64,000 nt of DNA, taken from assembly GCA_964036315.1 (NCBI GenBank), contig OZ038498.1, positions 15,071,997-15,135,996 on the forward strand. The letters run 5' to 3'. The position numbers and the translations under genes are program-made. The stretch's first letter is position 1. Every line of letters begins with the position of its first letter. This DNA is from Acanthosepion esculentum (taxonomy: Eukaryota; Mollusca; Cephalopoda; Sepiida; Sepiidae). The notes beneath the pieces were generated by a model that had not been told where the DNA came from, did no database searches, and saw only the letters and a program-made list of their open reading frames with translations. Below, in pieces: positions 55,785-64,000 of this stretch.

Positions 55785-57375
55785 ATCCATTTCACCCCAA
55801 GCAAGGCAGTAAAGCCACTAAGATTAAGGTTGCTGGATGTGGAAGAATTAGAAAACAGAAACTTTACTAAGGAACAAGAACAAAAGAAGAGTAATCAGGA
55901 GGTCAATAGAAAGTGACTGACATTGCATTTAGATTTCTGAAGATCAAAGTTGGCAGGAAGACATGGAGCCGGAAGAGAGTTTAACAAGTGGGAAGTGCAA
56001 TCTAGCCAACTCAACTGTAAATTGGTGAGATCTCGTCGCCAGTCTAGCGCCGCGCTTAAATCTCTAAAGTCTAGGTACCATGGCAAAGAGATCACCCGAA
56101 AAGTTGTCATGAAAATCTTTATAGAAAAGGCACAGGGAGGCAACTTTACGGCGATTGGAAAGTCACTGAAACCGAGACGCCAGATCAGGACCAATAATAT
56201 TGCTGATTCTTCTTTGGATTTTATCAAGGAGCTCAAGGTAAATAGCAGGGAAACCGGACCATATGTGGCAGCAATATTCTAATCATGGACGTATGATAGA
56301 CTTATACATATGCAAGATAGATTCAGGAGAGAAAAATTGTCTATCATTCTTAGCAGCTGACCTGATTCAATATAGACTTTCCACTTCATGTCAGAGAAGA
56401 ATGTTAGCCCGAGAAGTCTAGTAGGACTAAGGATTGTAACTAGTCAGAACAATTACCATGGAAATAGCGCTAGAGAAGCGAGAGGCTTATGACGTTTCGT
56501 CTGTGGGAAAGGGGTTGTAGGGTGCAATATAATTCATCACCAACACTTTTGAATTCTGTCAAGACAAGCAAATGGACTGGACAGGTCCTGCCCAGATATG
56601 GCACCAACAGTACTCCATTTTTTCTTTTTTTTGTTGTTGTCTGATCCAACTCTTGTAAAGATAGCAGGGATAATCAGATACTTACTGAAGCGCCATGCAT
56701 AATACTCGCTTAGCTGATTATGTATCTTTCGATACATGACTGACGAGGGAGATTTTTTCCCGCAGTAGGTTGCCATTTCTTTCCGCGGCAGACCAGTGGC
56801 CATCCCAAGGCTATAGAACCCGGTCTGTCCTGATATTTACCCATACCTGGAGGAAGAAGAAGAGGATTCATACTGTAAGTGAATGTAATGGATTCGACTG
56901 GAATTCGAACTCGGCTCCCCGATTCCGCAATCCGAGCCGCTATCCTTTACTCTACCGTGCGGTACAATGAACCGACCATTTTCCCGACATCTTTAACAAA
57001 AGATCGGATATATGAGTTCCACTTGAGATCTGGATAGAGCTTGAGTCACAATAGCCGTTCAAGAAAAGAGAGAACACCCACCCATCACGATAGGTGAAAG
57101 TTCGGGGTCTGCTCGCCGGTGGTGGAACGTTACGAGTTTGGTTTTGGCCGTATTGAATTTTTCGCCCATTGAGCCATCTGGGTTAGGTCAGAGCAAAGAT
57201 GAACTGTTAGTTTCTGGTCTTCCAGTTTCTGAGAGGTGCACCTAGAAACTGTTGCATCATTCGCAGATATTCACTAGAAAGAGGGCAGGACTGACGACGG
57301 AACCCTGTGGAATGCCGACATTGGTCTTAGGGGCTTCCAACGATTGACCTTCGGGAAGGACTAAATAATAGACCC
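55785..57375 (-). mobile_element. LINE-A ORF2, RT to 3' tail, interrupted
   Basis: In the minus direction: V-G-I-P-Q-G-S-V-V at about 57330, then S-A-N-D-A-T where Y-A-D-D-A-T is expected near 57265, then A-K-T-K-L-V-T-F-H-H-R. A SINE insertion follows. D-R-I-Q-K comes next near 56550, then the C-terminal part with L-N-S-L-P and N-F-D-L-Q-K near 55960, and the tail near 55785-55815. The segment 56435-56535 does not read as LINE and matches 35490-35570. Catalytic residues are lost. Confidence 0.8.
56838..56990 (-). mobile_element. 5S/tRNA/core SINE family inserted in LINE-A
   Basis: On the plus strand gtaagtgaatgtaatggatt and cgaactcggctccccgattc are the core and B-box region reversed, and gccgctatcctttactctac is the A-box region. 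GC-richer and so probably younger than the 2.2-kb and 39.7-kb copies. Confidence 0.75.
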
Positions 57376-57412
57376 TTCAATACCTTTGTTGCACTGTAAT
57401 TTCTTGCTTACA

Positions 57413-57523
57413 TCCAATACATCTTGAATGTTTAATACATCCAATACATCTTGAATGTTTAATACATCCAATACATCTTGAATGTTTAATACATCCAATA
57501 CATCTTGAATGTTTAATACTTGA
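57413..57523. repeat. 27-bp minisatellite, four copies
   Basis: Unit acatccaatacatcttgaat plus gtttaat, four nearly identical copies, suggesting recent slippage or unequal exchange. Confidence 0.95.
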
Positions 57524-57624
57524 AGTAAAATTAATTAACGGTATTTATTAACCTTTTCTTGTTCATATTGTTTAAATTAAAGCAATTATAATAAACTAGT
57601 TTAATTATACGGCTATAAACGATA

Positions 57625-57627
<3 letters not shown>

Positions 57628-57693
<66 letters not shown>

Positions 57694-57717
57694 TGTGCGT
57701 GTGTGTGTGTGTGTGTA
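57628..57717. repeat. Compound (TA)n(TG)n microsatellite
   Basis: TA run to 57661 followed by an almost pure TG run. Confidence 0.95.
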
Positions 57718-58059
57718 TAACTGATATCTTGTTAAGTCCTTACCTTTATTAGAATATTTTGTTTCGTTTTTATACTAAATTTCACCCAATAAAAGGCTCA
57801 AGTCTTAAGTCTGCATGGCACTTTACTCCAATTGGCTCATTCGCTTGCTTAAACTCAACGTTGATTCTGATTCCGCAGAACTGGGTTCGGTGTGAAAAAG
57901 TATTTGTTGTTAACATTCTTTTTTTATTCGGTTTTTCCAGTTACGAGTCCTTTTTTAAAGCTGATCGTTTTGTGTTCATTTTGTTTAGTTCTTTTTTCGT
58001 AACAGATTTAATGTTTAGTATAGAGCTTAGAAAAATTCGCAGTGTGAGATAGGCAAGAA

Positions 58060-58209
58060 GTAAGGCATGTAGCAACATCAGCACGGCAAAAGGCACTCCT
58101 TTAAAGGCAAGGAAGTGCAAAAATATTTTAAGTCAAGTGATAGCGATTGCTGTATGAGTCGTACGATTTTTGAATCAAGCACGGTCAACGCCGGGCCATG
58201 CTGCTAGTT
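58060..58209 (+). mobile_element. Helitron-like 3' terminus
   Basis: gcacggtcaacgccgggcca then tgctgCTAG followed by T. Same layout and related sequence as the minus-strand end at 48652. The upstream end is not identified. A 97-codon open frame upstream (57759-58052) has no recognisable Rep or helicase motif. Confidence 0.55.
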
Positions 58210-59385
58210 GATTTACAAAAAGATTAACGGTTGAAATTAAACATTAAATGAAATTAATTGCATGTATATAAATATTCATACAGACGACGAAGTCAAAAAA
58301 TGATTCCATTTTTTTTTTGGGGGGGGACGCCGTGTATATAAATTTTTCTACTCGCGTGAACGCAATATAATGAACGGGAGATACTCAAGGTTGATGGTTA
58401 CGAGTAAGAAGGTTATAATGAATGAGATGCGTGATAGAAGGCGTGGTAAGAAGTGATGAGGATAAGGAGAATATATAACGATTGATTATTGATTTGAAGA
58501 GGTTAAGATAAAGGAATCCAGAGAAGCATACACGTGGGAGTTTGTTACACAGATTAACAACTATTGAGGAAAAAAATTGTTTTGGTGGCTTTTCTTCTTA
58601 CATTGGCAAAAAGTAGCGAAACGAAGGTGATTCAATGAGGGCGGAAGTAGCAAGGCGTGTCCCAGCTGTGAGGGTCTGAACTGCAAGGACTAAAAAATGG
58701 AATGGTTATTTTATCAATTGTTATTGTCATACTCTGCATCAGTCTTTTCACTTGTCGATTTCGCAAAAAAAAACAAAAAAACAGTCCGCCATTATCAGAA
58801 CGGTCACTGCCTCCTAAGGGTTCATCACCTCCCTGTGACAGGTTTTGGTCTTTATTCCTTCTGAGTATCTAGCCACTCTCCTATGGTAACATTAACATTT
58901 CTCGAGCGACTTGACATAATTGGCAGCAGTTTCCGATCTTAAGTTCAACCCGGTAACGTAAAGTAGACTCTCTTTGATTTCACTGATCAGCAACTTCCCG
59001 CTTCAACCCGGTTAAACCTGAAAACAATGCTTTCGGCCTTGTGCCGCATTTAAGCTACACACAGAATATCCCCATAAAAGCACTGAAATAGTTTGTGAGC
59101 GTCAAAATTTATACATTTTCTTTCTAAAGAAATGACAACCAAAATATTAAACAGTGGTTATTTAGAAGATTAATTCGGCAAAGTTTAACAAACATACTCA
59201 CAAAAATGGGAATATACACTAATAGCGATGTCAAGAATAAGATACGATTTTGATTCTCTTCGATTTGCTTGGATCAAAGAATTGCATCGGAAAAAAACAC
59301 ACACAGCTTATAACTGCACAAGGAAAATCATAAAGGACTAAGCAGAAACCAGTGGCCACCACACGACTGGGCTACATAAAACGAC
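58210..59385. other. Unassigned, with diverged dispersed-repeat words
   Basis: 58385-58555 is a second copy of the repeat at 55563-55690. A G run lies near 58317. tttcggccttgtgccgcatt near 59030 resembles the SINE-body words near 60640. No gene. Confidence 0.4.
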
Positions 59386-60355
59386 AGACCCCATGTGCCT
59401 TGGCTTCTCAGACGACCCCCGAACCATGTGCCTTGGCTACTCAGACGACTCGCGAAACATGTGTCTCGGCTTCTCAAACGATCCACGAACCATGTGCCTT
59501 GGCTTCTCAGACGACCCGCGAACCATGTGCATTGGCTTCTCAAACGACCCCCAAACTGTGTGCCTTGGCTTCTCAGACGACCCGCAAACCATGTGCCTTG
59601 ACTTCTCAAACGACCCCCAAACCATGTGCCTTGGCTTGTCAAACGGCCCCCAAACCATGTGCCTTGGCTTCTCAAACGACCCGCGAACCATGTGCCTTGC
59701 CTTCTCAGACGACCCACGAACCATGTGCCTTGGCTTCTCAGACGACCCGCGAACCATGTGCCTTGGCTTCTCAGACGACCCACGAACCATGTGCCTTGGC
59801 TTCTCAGACGACCCGCGAACCATGTGCCTTGGCTTCTCAGACGACCCACGAACCATGTGCCTTGGCTTCTCAGACGACCCGCGAACCATGTGCCTTGGCT
59901 TCTCAGACGACCCACGAACCATGTGCTTTGGCTTCTCAGACGACCCGCGAACTATGTGCCTTGGCTTCTCAAACGACCCGCGAACCATGTGCCATGGCTT
60001 CTCAAACGACCCGCGAACCATGTGCCTTGGCTTCTCAAACGACCCGCGAACCATGTGCCTTGGCTTCTCAAACGACCCGCGAACCATGTGCCTTGGCTTC
60101 TCAGACGACCCACGAACCATGTGCCATGGCTTCTCAAACGACCCGCGAACCATGTGCCATGGCTTCTCAAACGACCCGCGAACCATGTGCCTTGGCTTCT
60201 CGAACGACCCGCGAACCATGTGCCATGGCTTCTCAAACGACCCCCAAACCATGTGCCTTGGCTTCTCAAACGACCCCCAAACCATGTGCCTTGGCTTCTC
60301 AGACGACCCGCGAACCATGTGCCTTGGCTTCTCAGACGACCCACAACAGGTAACA
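59386..60355 (+). repeat. 33-bp CpG-rich minisatellite, 29 units
   Basis: Unit ccatgtgccttggcttctca plus gacgacccgcgaa (33 bases), 29 in a row with no indels. Because 33 is divisible by three and the unit lacks stops in most frames, all three plus frames and two minus frames stay open (for example 333 and 324 codons on plus, 293 on minus). Variation sits at a few positions: cag/caa, cccgcg/cccacg/ccccaa, ccttgg/ccatgg. No single frame keeps its changes mostly synonymous, so I favour a noncoding array. From 59680 to 59950 the gcg and acg types alternate, a 66-bp higher-order unit. Confidence 0.95.
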
Positions 60356-60639
60356 AGAGCACGATAACAGTTGAGAAAAATGGATATCGATATAGCAGTA
60401 ATTCAGGAAACGAGACATGATGCGGACGACATGTTGCTGGAGGAAAAAGGGAATACACGTTATCCTGTCAGGGCAAACTTTCCCTGAAGAACCCCGCCTG
60501 CACAGCGAACAGCAATCAGATATAATATGTTGCCTATGCTAGTTCCTCCCACCGGTGCATCAGAATATAACCTTATAAATGAAGAAAAGATTTTTTTTCC
60601 ATGAAACGCAATGTCGCCATTCTCATAGCTTAGATGTGG
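60356..60639. other. Unassigned flank of the minisatellite
   Basis: Mixed sequence; nothing recognised. Confidence 0.35.
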
Positions 60640-60735
60640 CACAAGGCCGAAATTGTGAAGCACCCAGTGAGAATCGAACTCACTACTCAGTCGTAATTGA
60701 TCTAGTGAGACAAGCTTGCCAACCATTACACATGG
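60640..60735 (-). mobile_element. tRNA-derived SINE head
   Basis: The minus strand has an A-box-like tgtaatggttggcaagc (about 60730-60714) and B box gagttcgattctc (60682-60670), followed by ttcggccttgtgccacatct. Sequence around 37800 and 59030 shares the latter words. Confidence 0.65.
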
Positions 60736-60849
60736 TCGAAGTGTATAATTTTAGCGAATTTATGTGGCGAGAGCAAATGAAAAGAATTGTCAAGAAAATT
60801 CTTTTTTTTTTCCCCAAAATTTATAATTACAATTGTTGTCTTTATTTAG

Positions 60850-61450
60850 AATTAATTTGTTCTGAGTTTCTCTCTTTGATACCTCGACTTCACGAGTTTA
60901 AGGGAAGTACTCGATTGGCAATTAGGTCTCATCTTTTTACTATTGAAATAGCTAAAATTTAACCGTAAGTCCCACGCTAAGAGTTTCTTCTCTCGGACTA
61001 CTCGCTTGTAGAATTCTCTTCTGGTTTCATGCTTTCATATCAACTACGATCTTTAAAAAATTAAATGCAATGTCAGTCATCATCTTCTGTCTCTGTTATA
61101 TACCGTACCTATGAACATTAATGGGTATGTCCCAATCCTCATAAATACGTTGGACATTATTGTAAGTAGGGTTAATATGCTGTCTAAGTAGTCCACCACT
61201 AACAGTGGTTTACCTACTTCACGGCGCTAGCGAGTATTGTATTTTGTTGATGTTATAAAGATTGAACATTTCATTTTCAACCTCCGTTTTGGTTATTCCT
61301 CATTCAATAACCCTTTTCTAGGTTACAACAGTCTCCTTGAATCCTTTTCTTTTATTTCCCTTTCTTCTCAATAACGTTTTCTCAGTTTCTTTCAGACTCA
61401 GTAACCCCCTCCATTGCGTCTTAGTGGCTTTATCGCCTTTCTTAAGAGGA
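60850..61450 (+). mobile_element. LINE-A C-terminus and 3' tail, interrupted by a solo LTR
   Basis: Plus-strand text: L-I-P-R-L-H-E-F-K-G-S-T-R-L-A-I-R-S-H near 60875-60935, then the terminal motif with a changed tryptophan (tgtagaattctcttct). After the LTR the tail resumes: agactcagtaaccccctcca, ttgcgtcttagtggctttat. Confidence 0.85.
61094..61330. mobile_element. Solo LTR (237 bp) with 5-bp target duplication GTCTC
   Basis: It starts TGTTATATACCG and ends GGTTACAACA. GTCTC is present at 61089-61093 and 61331-61335. Deleting it restores LINE-A 3' sequence. A small perfect hairpin, accactaacagtggt, lies near 61205-61220. Confidence 0.88.
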
Positions 61451-62469
61451 TTTCAGTGCTGATTTCCAAAGCATGCACACCCTTTCCGCTTGGAAATTTG
61501 TCGGGACACAATCTTTGAAATTCAATTTAGTGGCGTAAATAACTACATAGGCCAGGGTGCTTGCCACAGAGCGGGAGTAAGCAGTGTTGTATAAGAAATT
61601 TTTATCTTCAGTTATTTTGCTTTCAGATGATTCAGTGCCGAAAAGAAAAAGTTAAAATTGGCCCCTACTAGTAAATTGACTCTTATCTACGTCACCTTTA
61701 TTACACAGCATCCCTTTAATGTGCCACTCAGTCAGTCTAGGACCCCTGTTGGAGTTTACGCCAAGCGAGGAGGGACTTGCATGCCACTGTTTACCTGGAT
61801 TCCTCTCCAATATGGAATTTTAATAAGGCTAAAAGCTGTTTACTTTGGGAGCGAACACATAAAAAAAAATATAACGAGAAAAGAAGTCAGGGAACTGAAG
61901 ATTAACTGTGAAAGGGTGGGGCAGAAACAAAAAGAAATATCTGAAGAGAAATAAGGTAAAGTTGTCGGGGAACTGCTTCTAATTACGAAATACTAAAGTA
62001 AGGGTTGTATGTGGGGATAAATTATGTACAAACTTCGCTCCGAGGGAGATAATGACGTGGAAGCCTTTTGACAAACCGCGAAATGGAGAGAAAGTGAGAA
62101 CAAGGGTTAGAGAATAACTAACTCGCAATCTGATTGGTCAATATATTTCCTTTTGCTTTGTTCACCTTCTGCTTCTTTGATTTTAATTGTCTTGTTTTAA
62201 TGGAATACGCAAACACTACACGGCGGGGAAAAGCCATCCACTCGGCGTGTGGGTTTGAAAACAAAACAAGTAAAAACATGGAACATGCTGTTTTTTTTGT
62301 TAACACATTACTGACGGGAAACCTTAAGAGATATTAGTAAGCATTCGAAAACGTACTGTATTTTCTTGCGCATAATACGAGAAATTTTTAACAAAAATTA
62401 AAGGCAAAGGTGGTGGGGTTGTATTATACACAAGTACACCTTTACAAATATATTTACTAACTTCTATAT
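61451..62469. other. Unassigned
   Basis: No repeat family recognised. Open frames at 61658-61954 and 62134-62337 show no domain. Confidence 0.4.
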
Positions 62470-62940
62470 TTTTTAAGACATTTTTTATGTTTATACATTC
62501 TTTTTATAGATACAAATATTTAAGTAAATGCTCTGTTTATAATAAACAGTATTAACGACATTTACCGGCCTGAATGTCCGAGAAATTTTAATAGAAAATA
62601 TTCATAATGTGTGACGTCATTTGTTTACATTTGGATACGCATTGAGCAGACATGAATGTACGTGAGAGAATCATGGAAGATTGTAGTTTAAAGACAGTAA
62701 AATCGACCTGGCTAACCGAACGATACTCTGTGGCCCAATCGGTTAAGGCACGTCAGCCTATATGACGGTTCCGTATAGGATACAGGTTCGATTCCCGTCG
62801 GGGGACGAATATTTTCTATGAAAATTTCTCGGGTATTCAGGCCGATAAATGTTGTTTAATACTGTTTATTATAAAAACAGAGCATTTACTTAAATATTTG
62901 TATCTATAAAAAGAATGTATAAACATAAAAATGTCTTTAA
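62470..62940. repeat. Palindrome with 134-bp arms around a tRNA-like spacer
   Basis: 62470-62603 is the reverse complement of 62807-62940 at roughly 90-95% identity, including a perfect run of about 50 bases. The spacer of 203 bases ends with a SINE-D tRNA head. Confidence 0.9.
62727..62940 (+). mobile_element. SINE-D copy with best tRNA head
   Basis: A box tggcccaatcgg (about 62732-62743) and a perfect B box ggttcgattcc (62785-62795). T-arm-like acaggttcgattcccgt. The body runs to the poly-A near 62938. The acceptor strands do not pair (tactctg against gggggac), so it is not a tRNA gene. The left palindrome arm is this body in reverse, that is, a head-truncated second copy. Confidence 0.75.
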
Positions 62941-62974
62941 AAAAATAATTGTCGGACTTTGTCCATTTCATAAT

Positions 62975-63190
62975 GTCTAACTTCTATATATAAAATTCTG
63001 TGAATTCCGTTAGTCTGTCGGTCCGTCAAACCCTCTAAAATAGCCATACATTGACAGATCGAAACCAAATTTTGGGGTGAAGTGGAAACAGGTAAGTGGG
63101 TACAAAATACGGTTGGTTTTACTAGGGTGCGTAAAAACCGCGAAGTAGGGTTTTTGTCAAAGTATTTTTCCAAATGTTGGCAATATATGT
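62975..63190 (+). mobile_element. Possible start of a Helitron-like or related element
   Basis: tctatatataaaattctgtg followed by gtctgtcggtccgtc and gatcgaaaccaaattttggg is a word pattern common at the 5' side of Helitron-like repeats in invertebrates, by recollection. No partner end seen here. Confidence 0.3.
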
Positions 63191-63418
63191 TTCTCTCTTC
63201 ATTCTTACTTAATGAAAGACATTTTTTTTTATTTTCATACTTTATTAATATATAGAAATATAATCAAGTCATATCAAACAGAAAAGTCTGATAGATTAAT
63301 TAACACCTTAAAATGTATTACCAGGTATGTCTAGTCAGCACCTTTCCTCGAAAATTGAGAAATAAGTTTTAAAACGGAAATTAAATGAAGAAACACTCAA
63401 TAGCTAAACATTCGGTTT

Positions 63419-63600
63419 GTCGGAGTTACCTCTTCCCTAATTCCCTCATTGTTCACTAGGGGTCGCTCTCCCTACACTATAAATACTGGGCGTTTTTTTG
63501 CCTCGTTCTCTTTTTCATTTCTTCATTTCAGCGAACACATCTACAATGTAAGCTCTCGCAGAAGATAGCGTCTTCCCATTTGTGGGAGACGCCGTGAACA
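63419..63600 (+). promoter_or_regulatory. TATA-containing, possibly LTR-derived promoter
   Basis: A clean TATA box (actataaatactgggcg, about 63476-63492) lies in a GC-richer stretch. About 100 bases downstream is the hairpin gtcttcccatttgtgggaga. The segment starts tgtcggagtt, LTR-like, but no CA end with duplication was found. No gene follows. Confidence 0.3.
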
Positions 63601-63728
63601 TTATACACACATACACGTACGTACGAACATTCACCAAAATACAAAATCTTTACGTTCAGACACAAATGTTGATGTCATTGTCACTTGTAAATTTGTTGTT
63701 TAATACATATATTTGTTGCATATATATA

Positions 63729-64000
63729 CAGTTGCGGCCAAAATGTTCAGAACGGCATTGTTTTCGTCAGAAAAGTAGGTATAAGTTTTTATCAAAGTTG
63801 TTTTATATTCTATAATTTTTACAGACAATAAATACGATATTAATTGTTATTGTCTGAGATTTTGATGTAATTTGAGAGGATAATACGAAAGTTATGGATG
63901 ATTTAGTGATTTACTGCAAAACCCATGGCGGCCAGAATGATCAGAACGGTTAAAAAAATAACAAAATAATAAAAAATGACAGAGAATACTGGAATTATTT
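63729..64000 (+). mobile_element. Left end of a Tc1-like element with paired direct repeats
   Basis: After TA, cagttgcggccaaaatgttc plus agaacgg begins the end. A second copy, ggcggccagaatgatcagaa, starts about 63927. Two similar sites about 195 bases apart within one terminal region is the IR/DR arrangement of some Tc1/mariner elements, where the outer and inner sites bind transposase. The rest lies beyond the window. Confidence 0.65.

Noticed and set aside
59352..60353. A 333-codon open frame (and 324- and 264-codon frames beside it) as a repeat-protein gene
   Set aside because: The frames are open because the 33-bp unit contains no stops. No one frame shows synonymous-biased variation, there is no clear promoter or splice context, and the minus strand is equally open.
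59386..60355. CRISPR array
   Set aside because: The repeats abut directly with no unique spacers, and the context is eukaryotic.
62727..62800. Functional tRNA gene
   Set aside because: A and B boxes are good, but the acceptor strands do not pair, the T stem has a mismatch, there is no terminator at the right place, and a SINE body follows.

Overview
The window is repeat-dominated nuclear DNA from an animal, and I find no intact host protein-coding gene in it. It is AT-rich with many A/T homopolymers. It holds several LINE lineages, Ty3/gypsy LTR elements, tRNA- and 5S-rRNA-derived SINEs, hAT, pogo, mariner and Tc1 DNA transposons, Helitron-like ends and long GATA satellites. This combination best fits a lophotrochozoan, most likely a coleoid cephalopod such as an octopus. 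That assignment is inference; no single-copy marker gene is visible.

Layout. 1-7.2 kb: decayed LINE and SINE copies, one LINE carrying a solo LTR. 7.2-12.5 kb: a complete but dead minus-strand Ty3/gypsy element with both LTRs, inserted into a LINE. 12.8-18.5 kb: a transposon-poor, very AT-rich block. 18.5-41.7 kb: dense nested repeats, including 5S-tRNA SINEs, four LINE families (called A-D here), two hAT elements, mariner and pogo relatives, several MITEs, solo LTRs and three GATA satellites. 41.9-49.5 kb: a second transposon-poor AT-rich block with one weak candidate exon. 49.5-58.2 kb: a 5S-derived SINE, an inverted repeat, a purine-strand array, a pogo element, more LINEs and a Helitron-like end. 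59.4-60.4 kb: a striking CpG-dense 33-bp minisatellite. 60.6-64 kb: SINEs, a LINE with a third solo LTR, a 134-bp-arm palindrome and the left end of a Tc1-like element.

LINE families used below. LINE-A: ORF2 ends with an L-W-N-S-L-P type motif and the 3' tail reads like ctcagtaaccctttgcatct. LINE-B: RT box Y-A-D-D-T, then D-T-E-I-R-S-R, then a C-terminal R-K-E-G-L motif. LINE-C: C-terminal K-M-L-T-F-H-T. LINE-D: L-W-D-F-Q-I-Q and V-P-V-I-I-G-A-L-G with an (AAT)n tail. SINE families: the 5S/tRNA/core family, SINE-B (tRNA head plus a body ending near tatcctcatctttgttgtta) and SINE-D (tRNA head with a short A-rich body).

The transposable elements reveal one another. Insertions into LINE copies can be delimited exactly because uninterrupted copies lie elsewhere in the window, giving perfect target-site duplications for three solo LTRs and one hAT element. 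No operon, CRISPR array, functional tRNA gene or functional rRNA gene is supported.
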